Under the pieces are notes generated by a model. The model saw only the letters and a list, made by a program, of their open reading frames with translations, did no database searches and was not told where the DNA came from. Below are positions 25,949-34,199 of a DNA stretch of 64,000 bases, in pieces. This DNA is from Ruminococcus bromii (lineage in GTDB: Bacteria > Bacillota > Clostridia > Oscillospirales > Acutalibacteraceae), in contig NZ_NNSR01000073.1 in assembly GCF_002834225.1 (NCBI RefSeq), positions 62,001 to 126,000 of the forward strand. Direction: 5' to 3'. The stretch's first letter is position 1. Each line of letters opens with the position of its first letter. The position numbers and the translations under genes were made by a program.

Positions 25949-27058
25949 TTATGTATTATCTATTTCAGAATTGATTTTTAATGGTTTCCATTTTTCAGTA
26001 AATTCAATTATTTGATTAAGATTAGAGAGAATTGTATTAAACCCAGAAATAAAATCATCCTCAATTGCTATAAAATTGTCTCTTAATGAATGTAATTCAG
26101 AGTTAGCTTCATCAATTGATTTTTGTGCGTAAAAGTCCAGTTTTTCTTCGTTGGCATCATATATATTTTTTGTTTGTAAAATGTTAAGCGCTTCTTTTTC
26201 TTCATCAAAATCGACTAAAGAGAATAATTCACCGCCATATGAAATTGCTGATTTAAACCATTCTATATCAATGTTATTTGAAAGTTCTTTTATTATTTCT
26301 AACTCTGTATTATACTCTTCATTACTTTCATCATAAGTATCATCCAATGCGTCAGGTATTCTTTCCAATTCCTCAAATAATAAATATAGTGAATGCAACT
26401 GATCAGTTGTAATGTTTATTGTATCAGCCAATGTTAATTTGGTTCGGTTATAGTCCGTAAATAGATTGACAAGCATATCATTATAAACGCATTGAAACTT
26501 CTCTAAAAGAAATAAAATAAAGAGGCGAAATGCACTAAATGTTTCGTCATAATATGAAAGCGAGTCTTTTACTATTTCAGCAAAAAAATCCGAATAGAGA
26601 TTTCTTATAAAAGCTCTATCTTCAATAATAACACCAGTTTCAATACTTTTAGCACTTTCATTTGAAAAATTAGCCGAACCGATATAAACAATATTTTCTG
26701 TACCTATTATTTTTGCGTGATTATGTAAATTGAAAAACGCAGAGAACCCCGCAGAATAATTATCGGAATTTAATTTTGAAATATAAGCTTTTATATTCTT
26801 CTGTGCATTTAACCGCATTCTTCGCCCTGCTTCAGAATCATAGTAATATTCCATTCGAGAGGGAATGTTTGTAATTATCTGAATATCCGCATTTGTATCT
26901 GATAACGCTGAAAGCAAAGTATCATTTTTGTAGTTTCCCGAAATATTGTATGTCAAAATTCGGATAGTATTAGCTCTTTGAAAATCTTCAAGAACTTGTT
27001 TATAGTTTAATTCTCCGGGATTTGATACAAAGGTACCTTTAGTAAAAGAAAGTTCCAT
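25949..27058 (-). CDS. PLD-family (HKD) protein of the SIR2-HerA module
   Basis: The 369-residue protein has an N-terminal phospholipase D-like domain. H114-A-K116 and G127-S-A-N130 form one HKD motif, with the usual Asp replaced by Glu (HAKIIGTE). Enzymes of this superfamily with a single motif act as dimers and include nucleases such as Nuc, BfiI and DUF1669-like proteins. The C-terminal half (about 190-369) is acidic and mostly helical, with coiled-coil character near 310-365. It starts 21 bases after HerA, on the same strand. A nuclease working with the HerA translocase, in place of NurA, is the natural inference. Membrane-lipid activity is less likely because no membrane segment is present. 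Confidence 0.82.
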   Translation of the reverse strand: MELSFTKGTFVSNPGELNYKQVLEDFQRANTIRILTYNISGNYKNDTLLSALSDTNADIQIITNIPSRMEYYYDSEAGRRMRLNAQKNIKAYISKLNSDNYSAGFSAFFNLHNHAKIIGTENIVYIGSANFSNESAKSIETGVIIEDRAFIRNLYSDFFAEIVKDSLSYYDETFSAFRLFILFLLEKFQCVYNDMLVNLFTDYNRTKLTLADTINITTDQLHSLYLLFEELERIPDALDDTYDESNEEYNTELEIIKELSNNIDIEWFKSAISYGGELFSLVDFDEEKEALNILQTKNIYDANEEKLDFYAQKSIDEANSELHSLRDNFIAIEDDFISGFNTILSNLNQIIEFTEKWKPLKINSEIDNT

Positions 27059-27079
27059 ATTTTTCCTCTAATCAATACA

Positions 27080-28930
27080 CTATTCCACAAACCATTTTTC
27101 CGATATTCTTGCGCTGTTACTATCGGTTTCCGGTGAAGCTATAGCGAATCGAGTTAATGTCGGTAGGTTAATTGCTGTTCCGAAAACAAGAGCGGTTCCC
27201 GTTTGAAGGTAAGTAAGCCTATCCAGAATACCTCTATTAATGTAGGGTACCATTTTGGAGATGTACTGTAAATCATCAGGATTCTGAACGCGATGAATAA
27301 TAAAATTACTGCATTGAGACACAACTGTTTTTGACAACTCACTTGGTCGTTGCGAAGAAATGCCCATCAATAATCCGTATTTTCTACCTTCTTTGGCAAT
27401 CCGCTCAAATACGTTAAAGCCAAAGGAATTATTGTTGCCATCATTTTTCACGAAACGATGAGCTTCTTCAACAATCAGATTAATTGGCATTTCTGCTTTT
27501 TGCTTAAGTTTCCTAACGTAGTCTAATATAATTTTTGATAATACTTTAGCAATAACTTCACTCGAAGAATCATCCAACATACTTATATCAATATCGAGGA
27601 TTTGATTATCTCCGATAAGTGATTTTATGTAATCATTTATCGAAGTATATTCTGTTTTTGTAAACAGTTTTCCTTGCGATCCTTCTATTATTGCTTGAAG
27701 CCTGGTAAGCAAGGTCGATGTGTATTCTTGAATACGTTGTGAACTTATACTTCCTTCGTATAGTGTTGCAAATTTCACAGCTTCTGAAAACTGTTTTAAA
27801 TCAAAAGGAACAAGTTTTTTTATTCCCAAGTTGTTATCAACATCGCTTTTAATAAATTGATCACAATAATTTATTAGTGCTTGTTGAAGCTTCATTTCTC
27901 CATATGATACCTCAAGTAATTGATTTAATTGTTTGTGGACTTCATCTACTGTTTTTGTAAGTTTAAACTCGTTTGTTGCAAATTGAGCCAGAATAGCTCT
28001 TATTTTATCTGCTTTAGAAGGTGAAGAATCGGAACTATTCAAAATCCCGAGTACAGTTGAAGCTAAGATATGGTTTTTAACTTCATCGTCATTGCAATCA
28101 GGATCATAGAATACTTTTGCAATATCCATTGCACGATACAATACAGGGATTTGTGTTTTTTCCGAGGCGTGTAACAATATTGCCCAATCATCTGCCGAAA
28201 GAGCCCAAACCGGTATTTCAAAATGGTTTTCTGTTTCCGTGTCACACGAAAAACATTTGCATTTTATATCGGCGTTGAATTCATTGATTGATTCAAATGC
28301 TCGGTTGTATTCCCCATTTGAATCAAAAATAATAAACTTGGCTCCTTTTGCGGAATACTCTCTTTTCAGAAATATATTTTGAATTATCCTTGCAATTGTA
28401 TTTGATTTACCTGCGCCTGTATTTCCAAATACTGCGAAATGAAACCCAAAAAACCTATCAATGTTTATATTGACAGGATAATCAGGGAATACAACTGATT
28501 GTCCGATTCTGAGTGAGCGGAGTCTTGTGTTGACACCTTCAACTATTTCTTCCTCTGATTCTCCTACATCAAGCATTACCTGTAAGTCTGATTGATGAAT
28601 AATGCTTATCTCTGAATAAATATGGGGTGGCTTTGATACACCAAAGCAAAATGAATCATCTGTTATTTCACCAATTAAACTCAAAGCCACCAATCTTGTA
28701 CCGTTTGGTTTGCTAAGCTCTTTATTGGTAAACAGATTCTTTTCTTCAACAGATACAATTTCAGCTATGATTTTTCTATCGATTTCATTAATTGAAACAT
28801 ATGAACCTATTTCACCAATAAATCTAATTCCGTCAATTGTACTTATGTAGTTATTTACACTGTCATACAATTCCGCTATTATTTTATAGGTATCAATAGA
28901 AATAATTCTGCCAATACTGCTGGTACCCAT
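27080..28930 (-). CDS. HerA-like ATPase (DUF87) of a SIR2-HerA defence system
   Basis: The protein of 616 residues begins with a beta-rich HAS-barrel-like domain (about 1-130). The RecA/FtsK-type core follows: Walker A GNTGAGKSN at 169-177, Walker B in NLIVEEAH near 485, and the arginine-finger/sensor region GISSQRPSELSKTVVSQC near 530. HerA proteins form hexamers that translocate on DNA or serve as scaffolds. In SIR2-HerA systems the ATPase holds SIR2 subunits in a large complex and unleashes NAD+ hydrolysis on phage infection. Its start shares one base with the SIR2 stop codon (TAATG), so stoichiometric translation is expected. Confidence 0.93.
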   Translation of the reverse strand: MGTSSIGRIISIDTYKIIAELYDSVNNYISTIDGIRFIGEIGSYVSINEIDRKIIAEIVSVEEKNLFTNKELSKPNGTRLVALSLIGEITDDSFCFGVSKPPHIYSEISIIHQSDLQVMLDVGESEEEIVEGVNTRLRSLRIGQSVVFPDYPVNINIDRFFGFHFAVFGNTGAGKSNTIARIIQNIFLKREYSAKGAKFIIFDSNGEYNRAFESINEFNADIKCKCFSCDTETENHFEIPVWALSADDWAILLHASEKTQIPVLYRAMDIAKVFYDPDCNDDEVKNHILASTVLGILNSSDSSPSKADKIRAILAQFATNEFKLTKTVDEVHKQLNQLLEVSYGEMKLQQALINYCDQFIKSDVDNNLGIKKLVPFDLKQFSEAVKFATLYEGSISSQRIQEYTSTLLTRLQAIIEGSQGKLFTKTEYTSINDYIKSLIGDNQILDIDISMLDDSSSEVIAKVLSKIILDYVRKLKQKAEMPINLIVEEAHRFVKNDGNNNSFGFNVFERIAKEGRKYGLLMGISSQRPSELSKTVVSQCSNFIIHRVQNPDDLQYISKMVPYINRGILDRLTYLQTGTALVFGTAINLPTLTRFAIASPETDSNSARISEKWFVE

Positions 28931-30063
28931 TATTTGTCCTCCGATAAAGACTCAAATTCTTTTATAGCTGCTACTCCGTCTGTAAGCTCCATTTCTTCTT
29001 GGATGGATTCTTCAATATCAGGCATTAGTTCTTTAACAAAGTTTTTAAAGTAATGAATCTTGTTATCAGAATTAATAACGATAATACGTTTATCATTCAA
29101 TTCGATAAGTTTTTTAATATTTGTACCGCTACCTAAAACAATTAGTTTGAACGAAGGATTTGAAAGACTGTTAAGAATTATTCTGTTTATATGGTCATCT
29201 GAGAAGCTATACCCTAAAGTAACTAATACAGAATTATTCTTAACTAATTCTTGTTGCATATTTCTCATTAAGTCTGAATAAGGTGTCATTAAAGTTGAAC
29301 GATCTTTTTGAGGAGTAGGATAAATCAACACCCTTTCTTCAACACAAGAATCGACAGGCTTTTCGAATACTTCATTGTTTTCAACTACCCAATTTATAGA
29401 TCCGTGAATCTTATATAGATTAAAGAATGAAGAAACACGTCCCCACACATCTTTATGCAAATTCATATTTTCAACATAGACATAATTATATACGTTTGGA
29501 TTGAATTTGCGAATGCAAGAACCTGAAAAACCATTGTTATAATAAAACCCTAAAGAATCTAATGCTTGCTCATTAAATAAATCATAGTTTGTAGTGAAAA
29601 TGTTAATTGGTTGCCTACGGCTGGGCTGAACCAATTTCAAATAAAACGATTTGTAATAATCTAAAACACTTTTGCAATTTTGTCCGTTAATAATTTTATC
29701 TACAATGTGCTTTTGTACAGCTTTAATCTTCTCATCTATTCTCTCATCTGTCTTGACTAAATAGTTAGTCATTTTTATTGAGAGCATTGTATCTAACATA
29801 GATTCAAGATTATTATCAAACTTATCTTTGGGATCAATGCCGGCAATATCAAAATCCGGATTTCCCTCAAAGAACGATTTATATAATCCATTCATAATTG
29901 GTATTGCCAATTCTTTTCCATCTTCAACATTACTTGAGCAACCGCATCCGATTAAAAAATTAAGGTTTTCAGTTTGCAAATACTGAGCAAATGATTTTTT
30001 TGCTTCATCTATATCACACTCTCTATGATTGTCACCTTTGTAAATAGAAATAGTATCGCTCAT
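28930..30063 (-). CDS. SIR2 family NADase of a SIR2-HerA defence system
   Basis: The protein of 377 residues has a SIR2-like Rossmann domain. The NAD-binding loop FLIGCGCSS is at residues 36-44 (GAGxS in classical members), FTTNYD is at 156-161 and LYKIHGSINW at 216-225, with H220 as the likely catalytic base. A second sensor-like region (VTLGYSFSDDHINR, about 285-300) is typical of defence SIR2 proteins that cleave NAD+ instead of deacetylating. No membrane or zinc-finger segment is present. It is translationally coupled to herA. The gene starts 11 bases after the upstream methyltransferase, with GAGGAG as its own ribosome site. Confidence 0.92.
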   Translation of the reverse strand: MSDTISIYKGDNHRECDIDEAKKSFAQYLQTENLNFLIGCGCSSNVEDGKELAIPIMNGLYKSFFEGNPDFDIAGIDPKDKFDNNLESMLDTMLSIKMTNYLVKTDERIDEKIKAVQKHIVDKIINGQNCKSVLDYYKSFYLKLVQPSRRQPINIFTTNYDLFNEQALDSLGFYYNNGFSGSCIRKFNPNVYNYVYVENMNLHKDVWGRVSSFFNLYKIHGSINWVVENNEVFEKPVDSCVEERVLIYPTPQKDRSTLMTPYSDLMRNMQQELVKNNSVLVTLGYSFSDDHINRIILNSLSNPSFKLIVLGSGTNIKKLIELNDKRIIVINSDNKIHYFKNFVKELMPDIEESIQEEMELTDGVAAIKEFESLSEDK

Positions 30064-30074
30064 ACTATACTCCT

Positions 30075-31004
30075 CTATAAGCTATAAATCTGTTTCGCTG
30101 TCTTTTTAATGATTGGTACGCAAACGGAATTGCCGATTTGTTTGTATGCGCTTTTCAGTGGTATATTGGCAATTTTAAATTCTTCCGGAAATCCCATTAA
30201 CGCCAAACACTCATAAGGTGTAATGGTACGGATTCCGTAGTTATCCTTTATTATAGGTACTCGGTCATACCAAGTGCCCATATTTGCTTTTAGGGTAAAG
30301 CAAATACCGTCTTTGCCGGATTGTATCCCATAGTCCGAAAAACGATATATTTGATTATCGTCGGTGATTGCTTTAGCCATTTTGTTGTGTTTTGGGCTGT
30401 TCTCAGAAAGATAGTAACTGTCATCAGCCTTGACGGATTTATCAATAATATCAAAAACTCGTTTTTCCAACTTAACCATTTCAGGGAAACGATAGGATTC
30501 ACATCGCTCAACATCACGAAATGCAAGAATATAAGTCCTTGTGCGATGTTGAGGAATACCGTAATCACAAGCGTCGACAACCAAATAACGCAGATAATAC
30601 CCTCTCGATACCAACTCATTATGAATTACGTTGAAAGTGCGTCCTTTGTCGTGTTCGACAAGATTTGCGACATTCTCAAGGAAAATTATCTTAGGCTCAA
30701 TAGCGTCAGCGATCCGCATTATCTCAAAGAACAGATTACCTCTATCGTCCCCGAATCCTTTCTGATTTCCGCAAACAGAAAATGGTTGACAGGGGAATCC
30801 TGCTGTTATAATATCAACGTTTTCAAGTTTAGCAGCATCAAGCTTGCGAAGATCTCCCTCAAATAGTTTCGTTTCGGGAAAGTTCAGTTTGTAAGTTTTA
30901 CAAGCGTCTCTGTCAATTTCGTTTGCCCAAAGAATATCAAATCCCGCCTGTTGAAATCCGAGATCAATTCCGCCAATCCCTGCGAATAAACTGCCGACTT
31001 TCAT
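30075..31004 (-). CDS. DNA (cytosine-5-)-methyltransferase 1 of the RM cassette
   Basis: The 309-residue m5C methyltransferase has the motifs in canonical order: I (SLFAGIGGIDLGF), IV with the catalytic Cys (GFPCQPFSVCG), VI (FLENVANL), VIII (PQHRTRTYIL) and X (QIGNSVCVP). The target-recognition region between VIII and IX is short. Its ATG overlaps the stop of the HpaII-family endonuclease (TAATG), so it is produced with the enzyme it should protect against. It differs clearly from the second methyltransferase upstream. Confidence 0.95.
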   Translation of the reverse strand: MKVGSLFAGIGGIDLGFQQAGFDILWANEIDRDACKTYKLNFPETKLFEGDLRKLDAAKLENVDIITAGFPCQPFSVCGNQKGFGDDRGNLFFEIMRIADAIEPKIIFLENVANLVEHDKGRTFNVIHNELVSRGYYLRYLVVDACDYGIPQHRTRTYILAFRDVERCESYRFPEMVKLEKRVFDIIDKSVKADDSYYLSENSPKHNKMAKAITDDNQIYRFSDYGIQSGKDGICFTLKANMGTWYDRVPIIKDNYGIRTITPYECLALMGFPEEFKIANIPLKSAYKQIGNSVCVPIIKKTAKQIYSL

Positions 31005-32155
31005 TATCTGATTTTTGTGTTAAATCTTACGGAGACGTTAAGCGGCAAATAATAATCACCATCTATCTTTTCAATGCGACTCCAAACATATTTGTCGGCA
31101 CTTACATACTCAAAGTGCGTATTGCGGTAGAGATAGTCACGGAAGGCTTCTCTGTCGTTGGAATGGTAGCAAAGAACATCGCCGTCATCCATAACGGAAA
31201 TATATCCTCCGTTTACCTGTTCTTTTCCGTCCCACGGCTTTCCTGCGGTCATACCGGTAAATCCTGCCATAAGAAAGTCCTTTATGGCTTTTTCATAGTA
31301 GATGTGAGTATTCGGCACTTTTAGAGGATTAGCTTGAATCATTCTTTCAACCGTTTCCATTACTTCATAATCTTTTGGTGAATCTATCAGCCTATCCTTT
31401 ACACACCAAGCCATAATCTTGCTCATAGATTCTCTGATCAAGAAAAGATTATCGTTGTAAATCGGATTCTTTGTTTTTGAAAATTCCATTGTAATATTGT
31501 TTTGAAGCAGAAACTCTTTACACTTTGACCAGCCACGACCGCCTTTATCGGTTATAGCGTTAAAATCTTTCATTTTAGCTTCATCACAGCCTGATAATTT
31601 GTAAAGGAATTGAGAAGACGATCCTGCATTAAACAAAGTTGGATTGTGACCGAATTTAGATTTAATAGAGAAACCCATAACAGATACAATAGATGTCTGT
31701 CCGTCTCTAACCTCAATGAAAATATCGTTCTTTCCGCCGAATTGTTTTTTCAACGCTTTTACCGCCGGTGCTTTGGGCTTGCTGACATAGATTACTTGTG
31801 CAAAATCACAAACGCTGTCGGGAGCAGGAACAGAACTGCCCTTCGCATCTTTAATTCCCGTGAAAAGCAATCGTGCGTTTTCTTCAAACTCTTTTGTAGG
31901 AATCGTTTCCAATACGTTATCAGATTTCTGTTCCTTTATGACCACAACAGAATTTGCTTCGTCAATTATGTATTCCAATACCTGCGTAGCTATTTCCTGC
32001 CTAATAACTTTTAATACATCTAAGTAGCTTTGGTAGTTCTTTTGGAGTAGCTTGTTAGCGGTGTATAATCTTCCTTCTCCCAAGAGCTTCAGCATTACAT
32101 AGAATTCAGCCCATTCGCCTTTATTCAGCTTTTTGCCTTTAATTGATTCTACCAT
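31004..32155 (-). CDS. HpaII-family type II restriction endonuclease
   Basis: The 383-residue protein resembles the HpaII family. KLNKGEWAEFYVMLKLLGEGRLY opens the protein in the way typical of that family, and MGFSIKSKFGHNPTLFNAGSSSQFLYKL includes the presumed catalytic SIKS region followed by the conserved N-A-x-x-S-x-x-F stretch. HpaII cuts C^CGG; the site recognised here is an inference from family only. It lies between two m5C methyltransferases, overlapping the upstream one by 17 bases and the downstream one by one base. Confidence 0.8.
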   Translation of the reverse strand: MVESIKGKKLNKGEWAEFYVMLKLLGEGRLYTANKLLQKNYQSYLDVLKVIRQEIATQVLEYIIDEANSVVVIKEQKSDNVLETIPTKEFEENARLLFTGIKDAKGSSVPAPDSVCDFAQVIYVSKPKAPAVKALKKQFGGKNDIFIEVRDGQTSIVSVMGFSIKSKFGHNPTLFNAGSSSQFLYKLSGCDEAKMKDFNAITDKGGRGWSKCKEFLLQNNITMEFSKTKNPIYNDNLFLIRESMSKIMAWCVKDRLIDSPKDYEVMETVERMIQANPLKVPNTHIYYEKAIKDFLMAGFTGMTAGKPWDGKEQVNGGYISVMDDGDVLCYHSNDREAFRDYLYRNTHFEYVSADKYVWSRIEKIDGDYYLPLNVSVRFNTKIR

Positions 32156-33146
32156 CTAAAACCATCCTTATCTTTTCGGCAATAGCTTCGATAACATTAA
32201 CAGTTACACTGTTACCGAGTTGCTTATACAAATGTGTATCTGCCAACGGTAAAACGAAATCATCGGGATAACCTTGTAATCTCGCCCACTCACGAGGTGT
32301 CATTTTACGAATGCCATAAGGGTTAATTTCGCCCTTGATATGTGTGGTTGGAACAAGATTTTTTTGCCGGTTATCTACAACAAGATTTCTTTCCCTACCC
32401 ATACCGCCGCAAACAATAGCGCCTGCAACGTCGCTCCAATCTCTGATTTCAAAACCAAAGCCGTTTCCTTTTGCTTCGTGACGTTTTTTGTGGGCGACAA
32501 GGGTATCTAAATACGTTGTGCTGAGATAATACTTCGCCGGCACCGGTTCCTCTTCACGAATATTCCAAAGCTCCTGTGTGGTGTCTGTCGGTTCCGGAAA
32601 TTCAAAAGTTTTCGGTGCAATATCATTGCGGAAAGCAATCAGATAAATGCGCTCTCTGTTTTGAGGAACACCGAAGTCTTTGCTGTTAAGTATTTTGTCA
32701 AATACTTTATATCCTAAATCCTCAAAGGTTTTTCTGATAATTTTATATGTACGTCCTCTGTCGTGAATAGTTAATCCCTTCACGTTCTCACAAAAAATCA
32801 CCTTTGGCTTATGGTAATCACAGATACGAGCCACATCAAGAAACAATGTGCCTCTGCAAGTGCCTTTATAGTCATCATCAAATCCCTGCTTACGGCCGGC
32901 CATACTAAACGCTTGACACGGGAAACCGGCAAGACAGATATCAAACTCAGGAATTTGACTTTCATCTATTTTTGTAATATCTCCGGCGATTTCAAAATTA
33001 TCGTCAAAATTTGCCCGGTAGGTTTCCTGTGCCTTTTCGTCCCATTCGCTAACGAACACGGTTTCTATCTCATCCTTGAAAGCACGGTCGAAACCTAAAC
33101 GGATTCCGCCTATGCCGGCAAACAAATCAATTGATTTATAAACCAT
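32139..33146 (-). CDS. DNA (cytosine-5-)-methyltransferase 2 of the RM cassette
   Basis: The protein of 335 residues has motif I (DLFAGIGGIRLGF), IV (GFPCQAFSMAGR), VI (FCENVKGL), VIII (PQNRERIYLIAF) and X (QLGNSVTVNV). The ordering and the R-x-R-x-Y phrase match Dcm/HpaII-type enzymes. Presence of a Vsr gene two positions upstream agrees with a Dcm-like enzyme whose product 5mC deaminates to T. The gene's 3' end overlaps the endonuclease start. Its recognition region is longer than that of methyltransferase 1 and includes DWSDVAGAIVCGGMGRERN. Confidence 0.95.
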   Translation of the reverse strand: MVYKSIDLFAGIGGIRLGFDRAFKDEIETVFVSEWDEKAQETYRANFDDNFEIAGDITKIDESQIPEFDICLAGFPCQAFSMAGRKQGFDDDYKGTCRGTLFLDVARICDYHKPKVIFCENVKGLTIHDRGRTYKIIRKTFEDLGYKVFDKILNSKDFGVPQNRERIYLIAFRNDIAPKTFEFPEPTDTTQELWNIREEEPVPAKYYLSTTYLDTLVAHKKRHEAKGNGFGFEIRDWSDVAGAIVCGGMGRERNLVVDNRQKNLVPTTHIKGEINPYGIRKMTPREWARLQGYPDDFVLPLADTHLYKQLGNSVTVNVIEAIAEKIRMVLDGRIN

Positions 33147-33160
33147 AATTCTTACTCCAT

Positions 33161-33664
33161 TTAATATCCGATAATCAATATTCCTTTTAAAGGAATAGAA
33201 AACTTATTACTGGCATACATAGCATCAAAAAATTCGCAGACTTTTTTGTAGTCGTCATTCTTTCTGTACAGTAATCTTACTGCGATGCATAGATAGTCGG
33301 CGTCGTCCATACAACACGATTCAAAGAAGTCTTTCAGAAACTGATAGTTTGTTACTGCTCTGCCGGCTTCAACTTCAATAACAATATTATTACATGGATT
33401 AAATGCATCTGCTTCAAAGTTTAGTGATGGTTTACCGCATTCGCCGTATAATACAGGCATTTTGATCTTATCTTCGTCACGCTTACTTTTTTCAACGGAA
33501 TATCCAATTTCTTCAAGTCCGTTTGCTATCGAATGCAATACTTCATCGCTTTTTAATTTGTGTTCAGACGAATTAATATGATTGTTGTTACGATTAAATA
33601 CATCAATAACATTAAGTAAGTCATCTGTTATTCTTTGGTTTCTCGGAAAATATGACCACTTCAT
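33161..33664 (-). CDS. hypothetical protein with a possible PD-(D/E)xK core
   Basis: I do not recognise a named family for this 167-residue protein. It starts with MKWSYFPRNQRITDDLL, and the middle reads LNFEADAFNPCNNIVIEVEAGRA, a pattern (D..., then hydrophobic strand, ExE) compatible with a restriction-endonuclease-like nuclease core. The end DYLCIAVRLLYR fits a following strand. It overlaps vsr by four bases (ATGA) and precedes methyltransferase 2 by 14 bases, so it belongs to the restriction cassette. It might be an accessory nuclease, a specificity factor or a control protein. Confidence 0.6.
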   Translation of the reverse strand: MKWSYFPRNQRITDDLLNVIDVFNRNNNHINSSEHKLKSDEVLHSIANGLEEIGYSVEKSKRDEDKIKMPVLYGECGKPSLNFEADAFNPCNNIVIEVEAGRAVTNYQFLKDFFESCCMDDADYLCIAVRLLYRKNDDYKKVCEFFDAMYASNKFSIPLKGILIIGY

Positions 33665-34077
33665 TTTATACTCCTAACAGCTGCTTCTATTTTATCGGCA
33701 CAGCCTAACAAGTCTTTTTTGATCTCATTACCCCAAAATCTTAATACTATCCATCCCTCGGATGTGAGCTTTTCGGTTACCTCACGATCACGTTGCATAT
33801 TCTTTTCGATTTTAGGTATCCAAAAATCACGATTGGACTTAATCTCTTTGTTTTTGTTTTCCCAATCATATCCGTGAAAAAACTCGCTGTCACAGAATAC
33901 GGCAACCTTTTTGCCGATAAAGGCTATATCGGGTTTCCCGTAAACGGTTTTAGCGTTTTTTCTGTATCGTAAACCTCTGTGCCACAATTCTTTTTGCAGC
34001 ATTGTTTCGATTTTGGAGCCTTTGTTTTTTACCGCTTTCATATTACGGCGACGTTGCTCCGGAGTATGATTGTCCAT
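33661..34077 (-). CDS. vsr: very short patch repair (Vsr) endonuclease
   Basis: The 138-residue endonuclease nicks 5' to T in T:G mismatches that arise from deaminated 5-methylcytosine. Marks are MDNHTPEQRRRNMKAVKNKGSKIE at the start, YGKPDIAFIGKKVAVFCDSEFFHGYDW in the middle (catalytic Asp in PDIAF and metal-binding region in CDSEFFHG), and VLRFWGNEI. The ATG at 34077 fits the family start; an in-frame GTG at 34086 adds three residues. It is the first gene of the eight-gene defence run and lies about 25 bases after the predicted transcription start. Confidence 0.95.
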   Translation of the reverse strand: MDNHTPEQRRRNMKAVKNKGSKIETMLQKELWHRGLRYRKNAKTVYGKPDIAFIGKKVAVFCDSEFFHGYDWENKNKEIKSNRDFWIPKIEKNMQRDREVTEKLTSEGWIVLRFWGNEIKKDLLGCADKIEAAVRSIK

Positions 34078-34107
34078 CCGTGTCACTTCTTGTCAGTTTA
34101 TCTTTTT

Positions 34108-34136
34108 ATTTTATCATATTTGAATTGTCTTATCAA
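34108..34136 (-). promoter_or_regulatory. promoter of the eight-gene defence operon
   Basis: On the minus strand TTGATA (34136-34131) and TAAAAT (34113-34108) are separated by 17 bases, about 30 bases before the vsr start. No other gap longer than 21 bases exists between the eight genes down to 25949, so this may drive the whole run. Confidence 0.62.
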
Positions 34137-34199
34137 CCTTTAAACATGATGATTTTACGTCTGCTTTCAGCAGGCGTTATTTTTTTGCAAAAATTTTTG

